DNA from: Hybos culiciformis
Taxonomy: Eukaryota > Arthropoda > Insecta > Diptera > Hybotidae
NCBI GenBank assembly: GCA_964007475.1
Contig: OZ023273.1
Location: 7,273,234-7,337,233 of the forward strand
DNA length: 64,000 nt
Direction: 5' to 3'
In this document: positions 1 to 13,100 of the stretch, piece by piece
Position numbering within the stretch: position 1 is the first letter of the stretch
How the letters are laid out: every line of letters begins with the position of its first letter
Position numbers and translations under genes: made by a program
Notes under the pieces: generated by a model
The model's database searches: none
What the model was told of the DNA's origin: nothing
What the model saw: only the letters and a program-made list of their open reading frames with translations

Positions 1-1536
1 TAATGAGTACTTTTACTTAGTAGTATTATAATGATACAGTAACAAATTTTGGAATTTAAAAAATCTGTAATTTGTCCAAAAATTTCATAAAAATTTTACA
101 GCAAAATTTTAAATTTCTTAAATTTTCATACATAATTATATTATTCCTTGATATTAATGTTAACAAGTTTTTTATTAACTCTGCTATGAATAAGCTTTCT
201 AGTATATTTTACTAAAATATGAAAATATAATAAAATTTGTGTTTTGTTTTTCTTTTAAAGCGATCCACCCTAAAAGTTATAAATAACAACATGAATCTAA
301 TTGTCACTTTTAATAATCCAACTTGGAAAAAAAATATATATATATAGGTATATATATAAATATATATATTAAAAATTTACGAAAATTTTTTAATTTTTTA
401 ACATTATTTTTCTCCAGACATAAAGAGCGATTTTGTATACTTGTTGAATTTCTTTTACTTTTATTAAAGAATTAGCTTTTTGTTTTTTTACTGACGATGG
501 TTACTAGGCGAAAAAGCTTTTTTAAATGCACAGCCAAACAAGTAAATAATTTATTTATTTTTTATTTGTGTAATTTTAAGACAAAACTTTTTTTTATTTT
601 ACGATTATTTTTTACGACTTTATATTCTATTTGTATCTGTACAATTTATTTTTATTTATTTATTCCATGTTATTAATTATTAAATTAAAATTAATTTCTT
701 TTATGCTTAATATTTATTTATTTTCACATTTTTATGAAAATTATTGATTGATTTTCACCTAATTATTTTAAGTTTTTTTTTTTTTTGTTCAACAATATAT
801 ATAAATAAATAGTATAAAATACAACATTTTTCTCTAACAAAATTTCTGAACGTACTAAAAAAAAAAATCATCACAAATGAAAATATTAAAAACTCAGGTG
901 TACAAACCAGTTTCTTCTGTGTGAATTTAATGCTACAGAAAAAATAATAATAATAATGATTTTACAATATTAAAATTAGTTTAAAAAAAGTGAAAGTTTT
1001 CTTTTTAACGTTTTAGGTATATAGAGGTATTATACATCAAAACCAAAAAATGACAAAATGTTTGCCAAAAAGATAGAAACAAGTATATAATGAATTTTAA
1101 AATTCATATTATTTGCTTATATTTATTTTTTGTAGTTTGAAATTGAATAAAAAATATTTTATTAGATTTTTTTTTTTATATAGAATTTTCTTTATATATA
1201 TATTTTTTTTTGATAGAAAATAACTTATTCTTGTGAACAAGGAAGTCTAAAGGATACTAACAACAGTGAGCCGAAAATTTTGACATCCTTTTTTTTTGTA
1301 TCTATATAATAATAATAATAAAAAAGAAAAATTCGATAAGTTTCATTTAAATCGTTATACAACGAAAATTTGTTATGATTCATCCAATGTGATGTTGTTA
1401 TATAAGACATCACAAATATTATCTATGTTAATATTTCTTCCATAGATTATTAAAATATAAGAAAACATAATTTCTTTTAGCTTTAATTAAAAAGTTCAAC
1501 TTGTATATATTAGTTCACTTTTTCACTGATAACTTT
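1..1536. other. A+T-rich non-coding DNA upstream of BRAP exons
   Basis: I see no supportable coding exon here. The sequence is dominated by poly-A/T runs and TA-rich stretches. The first coding exon of BRAP should lie upstream of 2768 on the plus strand. I could not identify it here, so it may be short and missed, or lie before the window. Confidence 0.6.
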
Positions 1537-1590
1537 ACCATCTATAATAACTCTACCATCTATAAATACCTCTACCATCTATAATCTGCT
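1537..1590. repeat. Short tandem repeat, about 18-19 bp unit, three copies
   Basis: The core ACCATCTATAA recurs at about 1537, 1555 and 1574, each copy followed by a variable T/A/C-rich spacer. It is a small local minisatellite with no coding content. Confidence 0.7.
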
Positions 1591-1900
1591 AATCTAATAT
1601 CTAATATTTGATTTTACTAGTTGAATCGGTTACACACAGGAGTGCCGAACTTACATTTCCATCAAAACCTTGTTTGTGCTTGAAACGTATGCTATACATA
1701 TACAGCTTTTAAATCATAAATCATAAAATATTTGGGCCAAACGCTACAACTTTTTATTCTAGTACTCTATAACCATCTCGGATCGCTAGGCTACTTCATT
1801 TCAAAATTTCAGATAAGGGAAACAGAGAATTCTCATTTTTATTTATTAGAAGAAGATTTTCTTTTATTTTTTTATATTTTCCGTTTTAAATGCACAATAA

Positions 1901-2050
1901 AGGTGAAAACACAATTGGGGCGACAACGATGGCGACAGCGATTTTTCATATAAAAAAGTCGCCTCAGTTGTTTCATTCTCATAGAAATATATGGTTTTTG
2001 ACAGTCGGTATCGCTGTCGTTACGCTGTCGCCCCAATTGTGTTTTCACCT
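1901..2050. mobile_element. 150-bp inverted-repeat MITE, PIF/Harbinger-like
   Basis: The two ends are inverted copies of each other over about 42 bp. The left arm (1901-1942) begins AGGTGAAAACACAATTGGGG and the right arm (2009-2050) is its near-perfect reverse complement. The trinucleotide TAA flanks both sides (1898-1900 and 2051-2053), which fits the 3-bp TWA target duplication of PIF/Harbinger elements. A TA duplication of the Tc1/mariner type is the alternative. The element is too short to encode a transposase. The arms carry repeated GGCGACA/GCGAC words, making them far more GC-rich than the surroundings. Frames read across it are artefacts. Confidence 0.75.
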
Positions 2051-2767
2051 TAAGGATTTATTTTTTTTACTTTGAAAGATAATTTATAAATTAGATTTAA
2101 TTTTTTAGTCCACCTTATTTAGAAGCTTTTCTTACTTTATACAATTTTCTAGCCACACATTCAAAAAAGAGCTTAGGATTGGTGAATTTTTTCAGCTAAA
2201 GCTAAATGGAACAAGCTAGTATGAAATTCAATTATTTTCGACCATTTAAATTTAACTATTTGGTATAAAATTTTTTTGTATATGGAATAAATTTAAAGCA
2301 TACTTGAAGTGATAATTTTTTCTGGCCAAATAATTTTATGATAATATTACTGGCTTTGTCTATTATGCTGTGTCTTGACATTTCTATTTATTTTGATTTT
2401 TCTTTGTCTTCTTTTCGTTGAATCGAATTTAGAAATAAAAATTTTTCGTATATTCATTATTTCATTTATTTTTTATCAGTGAAATTAAAAATTAAAAATT
2501 ACAAAAAAAAATTAAAATAAATGTTTTTTTAAACGAAATTAAATGAAAATCTTAAATGCCGAATTTGGTTTCATTGTGTGTTGTTAAAATTGAAATAGAT
2601 TCTGCTGATACTGAACAAAGTAAAAATTTTCATTCCTGACCTTACTGTTTGAATTTGAAATCCAAAATAGTAATTGTACATTGTACCCATTCCCATTCCC
2701 AAACCCACCTATCATATTTTATGTAAAAAAAAAAATCAAAATTTAATATTTTCTAATTATTTTTTAG
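2051..2767 (+). other. Probable BRAP intron ending in a splice acceptor
   Basis: The A+T-rich stretch ends in a T-rich tract and TAG at 2765-2767, where homology to BRAP begins. An open frame extends leftward to 2674 but has no resemblance to BRAP, so it is read as intron. No start codon or upstream exon was identified. Confidence 0.55.
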
Positions 2768-4972
2768 TGAGTGATCAAGAAGAAGGAGCTACTGCTTCAT
2801 CAACAGCTGAACCAGGTCGTGCTCAAAAGGAACGGGAAAGAGACCGTGGCTTAAGAAATTCAAAAAAAATTACAATCGAATCTTATACAAATAAAGAAGA
2901 AATAAAGAAAACAACTCAACTGGGCTTATTGCCACATTCATCATCCCGAGAAACAACACCTTTGGAGAATGCAGATGGTGGAAGTCAACTTCCCACTGAG
3001 TTCCCGAAAGAAATAAGTTTCTTCTCTGGAAATCCATTTGTTGAAGTCACAAACGGAATTATTCATTTGTTCAAAAAAAAGTAAGGATTTTTTTCTTTGT
3101 GTGCAATTTTGTTAGGGTTGATGATTTTTTACAGATTGCAACATGTTAGTGAAATGTTGCTAGGAAATTGTGAGTGAATTAATTTTCTCCTAAGTATTTC
3201 TATGATGGATCTATTTTGGACTAGTACATTGCAGCATATAACAACTTAAGTTTAAAAAGTGGAAATTAACTCTAAGAAGTGAAAAGTAACCCACTTCCAT
3301 TATCCGATCGAGATGAAATTTCGCATTAAGAGATCCCGTATAAAGGATTTATATTAAAAACTGTGTTTTTATGAGTTGTGTTCTTTTTAGATTTAAATAA
3401 GTATCTTGTATTTATTCAATTTATTTTATTTACTTTTAGTGAAAGAAAAGAAATTGAAGAAGCTCCATCAGCTCAGCTTTGTTTATTAGCAGTACCAGCT
3501 AGCTTAGGGTGTCATGATTTGTTGAAGTTTGTTGCACCATGTCACGAAGTTATAAAACATATTCGAATAATTCGCGATGGAAACCCAAATCAATTCATGG
3601 TTTTGTTGGAATTTCGAACTAATGAATCAGCATTGGAATTTTATCAGACATTTAATGGTGCAGCGTATAATACTCTAGAGCCAGACTCATTATGTCACGC
3701 TGTATGGGTTTCACGTATTGAGTGGGGTGAAGATGGCACACCACCACTAGGACATACAGAATTACCAACATGCCCAGGTATGTATCTGATAACAAAATTC
3801 AGAATGATTTAATTTTTCGTGTACATATATGATGGAATGAAATTGTAATGTAAATATTTTTTTTGCAATGCAAAATATAATTTATAATAATGACAACCTT
3901 TAATTTTTCAAGGTTCTTTTATTCAATGTTGTTTGTTATGACGAAAATTAATAAAAAAACACTACGATTAAAAAATTCGTTTGACAAAGTTAAAAAATTT
4001 TGACTTGTAACTTTTTTATTTTTAGTTTGCCTCGAGCGAATGGATGAAAGTGTTGATGGAGTTTTAACCATATTATGTAATCATGCTTTTCATGCTAATT
4101 GCTTAATAAAATGGGGTGATTCTACTTGTCCAGTCTGTAGACATGTTCAAACACCTGAATTGGTGGAAAATTCTGTGTGTATGGAATGTGAAGGAACGGA
4201 GGCCTTATGGATTTGTCTGATTTGTGGTCACGTTGGTTGTGGTCGCTATCAAGGAGGACACGCTGCTACACATTATCGAGCAACTAATCACACTTACGCA
4301 ATGCAACTGGGAACATCTAGTGTGTGGGACTATGCAGGAGATAATTTTGTTCATCGCTTATATCAAAATAAAACAGATGGTAAGTTAGTTGCTACTGAAA
4401 CTGGAAGTGGCGAAGAAGAAGAAGGAAAAGAAAAAATTGATTCAATGCAATTAGAATTCACATATTTATTAACATCTCAATTAGAAACTCAACGCAAATA
4501 CTATGAAGAAAAATTAAATGCTTTAGAAGCTGATTGGATCAACTATAAAGCTAAAACTGATAGAACTGTAGAAAAATTATTTACTGTGGAACAGAAAGTA
4601 CAAGCTTTAAACAAGGAAAAAGCACATTTGGAGAAAAAAATAGTTCAAAATTCTGCGAAATTAAAAGATGTTCAAAAACAATTATCTGATGAAGTTCAAT
4701 TAAGTAAAGCCTTGCAAACTAATCAATCAGTTTGGCAAGCCAAATGTTTGGCGCAAGAAAAAAAGTACAAAGAGTTTCAGGAGAGAAAGGAACGAGAACT
4801 GGCTGATGTTAAAGATCAATTAAGAGACATTATGTTCTATATGGAAGCACAAAGTAAAATTGCTGAATCTGATATTAAAGAAGAACTTACTGAAGGTACG
4901 GTGTACGTTCCAGAGGCAGATGAACATAAAGGAGGAGCTCGACCTAAAAACCGCAAAAAGAAAAAGAATTAA
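2768..4972 (+). CDS. BRAP: BRCA1-associated protein (BRAP/IMP), last three coding exons, 5' partial
   Basis: Three exons are seen: 2768-3080, 3440-3777 and 4026-4972, with stop TAA at 4970-4972. The introns are 359 and 248 bp, with GTAAGG/TAG and GTATGT/TAG borders. Joined, they give 531 residues. The human protein is close to 590, so perhaps 30-60 N-terminal residues are missing upstream. Reading from Ser1: an acidic and charged linker; the BRAP2 RRM-like region from about residue 82 (SFFSGNP, then IIRDGNPNQFMVLLEF); a RING finger with ligands C215, C218, C234, H236, H239, C242, C251, C254; a UBP-type zinc finger starting at C268/C271, with CLICGHVGCGRY and the WDYAGD motif; then a long coiled coil and a Lys-rich tail. 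Splicing at 3777/4026 rebuilds the first RING CPVC, which strongly supports the model. In the family it is a cytoplasmic E3 ligase that binds nuclear-localisation signals and restrains KSR/MAPK scaffolding until Ras recruits it. Confidence 0.95.
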
Positions 4973-5138
4973 AATAATTTTTAAAGTATCCTTTTTACTA
5001 CAACTATTTAAGATGTTTATTTGTTTCTCTTTTATTACAAATCTAGCGAAGTTTGTTATAGAAGGATAGTATTTTAAGATGAATACTGATTTGCCAAATT
5101 ATTCATTAAATTTCGACTTGGTTTATATCTGAAAATTA

Positions 5139-5144
5139 AATAAA
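5139..5144 (+). terminator. Candidate poly(A) signal of BRAP
   Basis: AATAAA lies about 170 bases after the BRAP stop. It is the nearest clear canonical hexamer downstream. In DNA this A+T-rich such hexamers also occur by chance, so the assignment is tentative. Confidence 0.4.
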
Positions 5145-8100
5145 GGTTAATTCTAATTTATTTAAAAATTGGTAGCTATCAATTAAATTTATTTATAGTC
5201 ATTAACGAAGTTTTTGTTATTTTATATTACTTAATATGAATGTGGTTGAAATTCATATCATTATACTGAAATAAGTTTTTGTTTTATCCTGCAGAGCTCT
5301 TACAAAATATATATTCGAAATGAAGATTTACCTTATTTATACACTTTCAACTTATCACCCACACCTGTAGTATTCATTTATTTTGATTTTTTTATTCTAA
5401 TATACTTATCTTTGTTGAAAATTGAAATTCTCTAAATGAAAAGATCTTTTCAATAAATGTTTTAAAGAAGTTTAAAAGTAAAAGATTAACAAAAAATAAA
5501 ACTTACAAGATCTGCCATTTAAGACAATTGTAAGAAATTTTTTACAAATCCAATGATCTTAATCTAGGAACGAAGAGTAAGTAAAATATTATCGCAATAA
5601 CAACTCAATTAATTTTCTTTATTCTTTACTGAAATTCATTTTTAGAAATATTTTTTATTTTTACAAATCAATTATTAACAATGTTTAAACTTTCCTAATT
5701 ACAAAAAAAAAAAAATCGTGGTCCATTGAGTTTTTTAAGATAATAAAGTCAAACAAAATTAAAATTTTTAAAATATATCTTTTTTAGCACCGAAAAATAA
5801 TTAATGTAATACCTCTTGATCAATTTATTTTAAGTAAAAAACGCATGTGATTTCTTAAATTGTCAACATGTAATAAAAATATTGTTAAAATTCAATTCGA
5901 ATTGATTAAGATAGTTAAGGGCTTATAATATATGTAAATACAGAGTTTAATAAGAAACAAAAACCATCACTATTAAAGATATTGCTTAATATTAATAATT
6001 TATTGTGATTTTCTATTAATGTTTAATTATATAATACGATTTAATAAAATTCAAATTCAAATTTAATAAACTTTTTTACTCAAATTTCAAAAGTTAACTC
6101 GAATATGAAATGTATCTCTCTCAAAGATTAAAATAACCCCCTTAAACTTTCGATTAAGGCTGTTGATTTGATGATGAAACATATACATAATTTTGTTTCG
6201 AAGACAATTTTGTTTTATAGAAAGTAAAATTAGTTAAAAAATTTGCTAAGCTTTTTTTTTTGAAAAACATTAGTTACAAAATTGGATAAATCATCGAATT
6301 TTTCAAAGTTTTGAAGATTGGATCTTATTTAAAATAATATTAGTTACGGACTTTGCGTTATCGATATTATTAGTAGTATTCGACATACTTTCAAAACTTT
6401 CAAAGAATAATTAAAACTGAAAATTTTTGGCTTCAATCTTGTTACAATATGAAAATTTAATACAATTTATGATATTAATATTACCTTTGAGTGGATTCTC
6501 CCAAATTTCAAAGAACTTTATTAGGAAAATTATGTTTTGAAATGTCATTTCTAAATTAAGACATTTTGTCGGTTTGATGTGAAAATTCATAGAATTCTGT
6601 TTGAAAATTAGAGTGATTATTAGTTACATTTCCAATTTATGGGAATTAATTTTTTTTTTTGTTTTTTAAACTCTATTATCGCGTTATTTCGTAGTAAACA
6701 ATATTTTGAGGAAAAAAAATTAAATTGAGGTTTTATATTCTTTCTCTATAAATTTTCTTATGAGATTTTCTTTTAATTCTTTCAATTTTCTCCATATAAA
6801 AAGTTTTTAAGAGAGTATCATAAAAATGTTTGAAAGAAAATATAGGTATAATCGTATAATAACAATTTTCTAAACATTGTATGTATCTTTTAAAAAATTA
6901 GAAAGCTTTCATGAATTTAGGCAATTGGAATATTTGGGGGATGTACATATATAATGTAATGTATATATACATTATATAAATATATACACATATAAATACA
7001 TTATATAATTTTCTTACATTTGTATCAGTTTAATTTTTTTAATGTTTTTTTTTAGAATTTAGAAATGTTACCGGTAAATAACTTATTGCCCGATAATTTT
7101 CGTATAATCTAGCTGATATAAATAGAAAAAAAGTTAAATGTTTTGTGGCAGATAAGCACATCCTTTTTTTAAGTTAAATGTTACATGTGTATTGTGTATT
7201 GTGTAACAACATTAATAAGAAATCTGAATATACTTAAAATCTTTTCATTTTATTAATAATAGAGAATCAGAATTGAGTGTCTTATTGAATATAAAATTTC
7301 TAAATTTAATTTTCTTAAAAAGTTAGGGGGAATGCGTGCAAATATAAAAACTTTTGCTTATATGTAGATAAGTAGATAGTATTTTGAAGAAAAGCTCGTT
7401 GTATCGAAAATTGAGCAACTATAAGATGAGAAAAACTTCAAAATGTGTATTTTTTTTTGTCATTTTAGGTGTTAAACGAGTCTATGCATAATAAACTGAA
7501 AAGAAATGTTATTAAGAAAATTCAACAATCAATAGAGTGTAACTGAATTGAAAAAAAAAAATAAAATAAAAAAATGAATTAATTGTCACTTAAGTTTCAC
7601 TTCTTTAAGAGAGAAATATCAAGTTTCAACACCTGAAAAACTTAAATTGACTTATTGAAAAATTTGAATGGATTATCATTAGATTAAGAAAATTGATCTC
7701 TTTTTGCTGGGCAAGACACTTTTCAGGAACATCCTAAAAATGTATATTTTTTTGTACCATCTTAATATTAATAGTTATAAATTGATTTGACTACATAAGG
7801 TAGTCGCTACATATAAGCAAATGGATTTGTTCGAAATTGTTCATTTACGACAAATTTGACTCTTGCAAGAAGATGTTTGTAAGTAATTTAATATTAATAT
7901 TAATGTATTGGTATGCTCCAAAGGTTTATCTGAGTACAAAGAGGCGATCCTTTAACCTATAACTTAATACTTACTTCATTCCTTGAAACATTGTTTTTTT
8001 TTTTGTAATGCTCCACAAATTATTAATTTAGTAGAATGTGTTGTAAATAAATATCTTGTTAAATTCATTGATAAATAAAAAGAAAACTATATATTTGGGT

Positions 8101-10069
8101 ACGTTCTTAAGAATTTTTTATATATACCTAGATCTTGAATAAAATATAAAATTTTAACAATATAAATCGAAATCTACGGTTTTCGCAGTGCAAAAAAAAA
8201 ATATTCATTAATTGGAATAAATTTGTATTTCATTATATAATATTATTTATTTATCATTTTCGTCGTGGGATAAATAAATACATTATTATGTAGAATTGTA
8301 CATAAATATGTAAGTCCCAAATTTCATTCAAAAGAATAAGTTGAAAAAAAAAAAAAAAAAAAAAATCCAAAGAGATTAAGGTAAAATAATATTTTGTCAG
8401 ATTCATTTTTCCCTTAATGCCATTTTTATTTAATGCTAAACAAAATTATCCTTTTTTTTTTGCGCTCTCAATTTTATGTATGCTACAACGGTCATGCTAT
8501 TAACATTTTCGTTTAGGGGATAAATTCAAAAAAAACTTTTTTATTCTGTGTTTTATAGGTAAGTATATATATATATATAATTATATATATAATATTTTTT
8601 GTTCTTTTTTTTTATAAATTAACATTATCATTAACTTTATGTTAAAGTGGTTTTTTTTATGTACATATTTTTCCAAATGTATAAGCAACACAAAAAAGTT
8701 AAAATTTTTTTTTTTTTTTATTGAATTTATTCGAAAAGATAATTTAAAAAAAAAAAAAATAATAAATGACAAGAATTGATTTTGTTGATATTGGTATGGG
8801 GAAGGGAATGTTAATAAAAGGCTTGGATTGTAATGAAGAATAAAAGATACATAGATAGAGATATATAAGAATTAAAAGCAGAAAATAAAAAAATAATTAT
8901 CTTTCTTTTTTGTTTCAGTGAAACAGAATTATTTTTAACATAATTATTGTATATATATGTGTCTGTGTATTTATAAAATACATTTATTTTATTATTTTTT
9001 TTTTAAGGATTTGATTAAGATATTTATTTATTGTTAATTAGATTTTAAATAAAATTGTTGAATCATTGTATATTATTTGCTATAAAGTTTAATATAATTA
9101 AAACATTGTTAATGAATGATTCATGTATTTTATGGTTTTTTTTTTTTTTTATAAAAAAAAGCAGAAAGGAAATATGTTCATGACTTTAGTAAATTATTTA
9201 AAAACTGCTAATTGTCAATCATTTTAACATTTATTTAGTTATTATTATAATGTTTTTGCAGTATCATATATTTTGAACATAAATATGAATTATATAAGTA
9301 AGTAGTATATATTCTTTATCTTTATAGTTTCGTTATGTGGAAAGAATACCTTTTTAAGGTTATTGCTTATAGACTCATACACTAATATACATATATACTT
9401 TATTATATGAAAATAATACTGTTTTTAACGTTTAAAATTTCCTAATTTATTGTGGTATGAAAATTTAATTTCAATTAACAGTTTTTTAAGTTTTATTAGC
9501 TTCCGAGAATACAAATATTACTTTTTAGTGAAGACTTTTTAATGAGTCTGTGATATAAACAGCAGGACGTTTGTTTGTGAATAAATATAAAATTATGAAC
9601 AATTTTTCGTATATGTATGGAAATTATGTAATTTCGTTTTACCGTCAGACAGAAAAACTATGTTGTGCTTATTGTTGTATTTTTTTTTAGTAAAAACTTA
9701 TTTATTTTTTAGTGAATTGATTCGAAACGATTCTTGAAAAAAAAAATAAGAAGGCAAGTATCGTAGATTTACTACGATTACTGAAAAATATATTCCAAGT
9801 GACAATTTACGAGATTAAATATGGGTTTTTGTTTTTCGTGAGAAAATGGAATAAATTTTAAATGAAACTAAATCTTAATTAAATTATTAGTAAATATATT
9901 TTGTTCACACTTTGTAAGTACATCAGGGCCATGAAAAACATATTAACATATTAAAAGTTTTCATGAATACATAGATCAAGAGAGATCAATAAAAATAGTA
10001 GGGAAATGTAACATTATATTAGAAAAGTTGATTTAACATAGTTTGCGATATCGAAATTATAAGTTTTAA
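5145..10069. other. Gene-free low-complexity A+T-rich DNA
   Basis: No coding exon, RNA gene or intact transposon recognised on either strand. Contents are poly-A/T runs (for example about 8345-8365), TA-rich patches and a palindromic TA/CAT patch near 6950-7010. The minus-strand frame at 8581-8772 is a Lys/Phe-rich low-complexity product. Confidence 0.6.
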
Positions 10070-10135
10070 ATATATATATATGTATATATGTACATATATA
10101 TGTATATATGTACATATATACATATATGTACATAT
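10070..10135. repeat. TA/TGTACA microsatellite
   Basis: Alternating purine-pyrimidine sequence made of TATATATG and TACATATA words. It is self-complementary over most of its length and can form hairpins. It has no coding meaning. Confidence 0.8.
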
Positions 10136-13100
10136 TTAGTTTTTTCAATATTTCCAAATATATAATATGAAAATATACTTTTTAACTTATAAGTTTAATG
10201 TATGTACAAGTTCATATTATAAAAATTTAATTATAAAAATACTATATGCTTCATGCTTATTTTATTGTAAATTTTTTTTATGTAAAACTTTTGGCAAAAA
10301 AATTAAGAGAAAATTGAAAAAGCTTTGTCCTTGCTAAACTTAATCACCGGGATGGACGGATAAAAAAGATTGGAAAGGAAACTCTTAAATTTGTAAAACA
10401 TTTTGCAAGGATTGTTGATAATGTGAAAAGTGAATTATATATAGTATGTACATATGTTTTCCAAGCATAACATTTTTTTTATAACTACAAACTTAAAAGT
10501 TCTTGTAAAAAATATTTAAATATGTATATGTATGCTATGTACCTATTTGAGTATTTGTACTTTTTAACTTTTTATCATACACGTGATCTCAGGGCTGTCT
10601 TTCGTAATTAGAATGTAAAAATTTCATAAAATAAATTTTGAGATTCTTAGTGCTTGTCCCGAAAATGTTTTTGGTATAAAAATATGCTGAATTTAAATAT
10701 TCGACATGTATAAAAATTGTTATATCTAAATATCTAAATAATATTTTAATTAAATGTTAAAAACTATCTAAAATTTAAAAACTATCTAATATTTAGAAGA
10801 TTTTTCTAAATATTTTAATTATCCAACAAAATGGCAAGAAATACATTTTTAGGCATTTTCTGTACAATATAAAGTCAAAATTTAATCTTTTTTATATATA
10901 GGTATAATTTTTTACTAATTCTAACAATACAACTCTGGCATTTCATGCCCGTGAAAATTTTGTTATATAATGAATTTTGTAGACCTTAATTTTTTTTTTT
11001 CAAAAAAAAGAAATTATGTACTGCTTTAAAAAAGTTAAAAGAAAAATTGCCTCATTTATGCGCTGAGTAAATAAACCGTAAATAAATTTCATTATCATTA
11101 CTAACCTATATATTTTCAAAAAAAATCTATGTAAAAAATAAACAGATTTTTAAGGTTGAATAGCATTCTCTTATATTTTGTAAATAAGCTCGTTAATAAC
11201 TTAATTTATCCATAATTCCCCTTTAACTCAACAATTTTCAGGATTTTCTCTTAAAAGTAGCAAAACAATGTTAACATTATATGTATATGTGTATTTTCCA
11301 GCCATCAGGAAGAAATAAATAAATATATTCTTTCAGTCATCGAGAAAATTTCAATTTGTTCGGTACGTGAATCGTTTCTCGTTGTGCCAAAAAAAAAAAA
11401 ATAAAAGAAAAGAATTACAATTTTCTTTTTTTTTTCTAAAATCTAAATTAATAAAAATATATAAATTATCTAAAAAGTTAAAAGAATGGAATTATCCTAA
11501 GGTTTTAATCTTTCATCTTAAAAAAAAAAAAATTAAAAAAGAAAAAAACTCTAAAATTTTGAAAGAAAATTAGTTTGCCTCAAGATATTTACATTATTTT
11601 GTGTTTTTTTTTACATAAGAAAAAATAAATCTTTTTCCAAGAACTTTCCAGTTCAATAAGATAAAGCCCAAAAGAAAAAAAAAAACATATTTTTCCGCAA
11701 AACTTTTTTTTTTATATTTCGCCAGGATATAAAAAATTTACTTTGCAAATACTTTCTATGCTAAAAGAAAAATTATCCATATTTTGACTATATATCAAAA
11801 ATATTGACAAAATGAATAAATTGGAATAATTTTAGCATAAAAAGATACATGAATCTAAGAGATTTTTTTTTTCTTCTGTCTTTATGATTAGTTGTAAACA
11901 TGTAAACAGTATCAAATTAGCACCCTAAGGATAACTGAGAGTTCCTTTCATCGGTTTTAAGTTTGTTTCTCAATCATTTAGAATTTTAGATGAATTATAT
12001 TTATTCTATTGAATTTGGAGTGGTTCGTTGTTTGCATATTATACCGCTTTGATATTTACATTTACAAATGAATCGCCGGTTTTCCAGTTTTTTTCAATCC
12101 TGAAATAAAGTTCGTTCTAATGAATGAAGGATTTAGAGATCAAAGTAGAGTTATAATCTGTAATGTTTTATTTTGTAAATTAGACTGTTTTTAAATTATG
12201 TACAGTTTTAATTACAATAAAAGTCAGCTAAAATCAATTTCTATAAAATTTAATAACAATATTCTGAATATTAATATGCCTGGGATAGTTCTTAATGGGG
12301 GAAAAAAAGGCTTCTTTTTCCTGGGTGAAAATGAAAATATTTTGGAAACAGCCTAATTATTTATTGTAAATATCTTCTTTTTTTTTAATTATTCTAGGTG
12401 CATGTTATTATGTAACATCATATAAATAATTACTTAGATTCACCATTCACCATTATGTAATATTTTTATATATGTTCAGTATCATTTTGCGACTTGACCG
12501 CAAACTTCCTATAAAACATTATATTGAAAGAGTACAAAATAATGAATTAAGCGAATTTTTAAAACAAAAAAAATCTTAAAAGTTAAAATATATTTCTGTT
12601 TACTTTATACTTTATATAATTTTCATAATCATTGTAGCATAAAAAGAGAAGAAGACAAAGTATATTTTGGAAATATCTATTTAAAACAAAACAAAAAAAG
12701 TTTTTGTGTCTATATTTTGCAAATATAAGATACCCAGAATTTCAAGGAGTGTATATAAAAAAAAAAAAAATTTATGTTATACCATTATTAACCTTTTTTT
12801 TTCCTGCGAATGTATTTGTATTTTGTTTTTATAGCAAAAATAACTTAAAGATACCTACATAAATAATTTTTTTTTTTGCGGGAAAACAAAATAAAAAACA
12901 AAAAAAAAATAATAAAACCTCAGAAAAAGTCAATACTAATTAGTGAAAAGTATGGAAAAACCACACATAATGTGTATATGTTACTCATGTATGTATGTAT
13001 TTTTTTTTTCTTTAATACTTTCAATTTTAAATTGTGGTTAAAAGCTAAAGTGAAGATACATATGTATTTTAATATTATTATTTAATTTGTACGTCTCATT

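Noticed and set aside
1732..2075. Two overlapping plus-strand open frames
   Set aside because: They run through the MITE at 1901-2050 and its A+T-rich flank, with no recognisable domain or splice context.
2674..2767. Leftward extension of the BRAP exon from an upstream ATT/ATG
   Set aside because: The extra residues show no BRAP similarity, and a T-rich tract with TAG sits exactly where similarity starts, so this is intron.
4860..5069. Open frame overlapping the end of BRAP
   Set aside because: It is an out-of-frame shadow of the BRAP last exon running into the 3' untranslated region.
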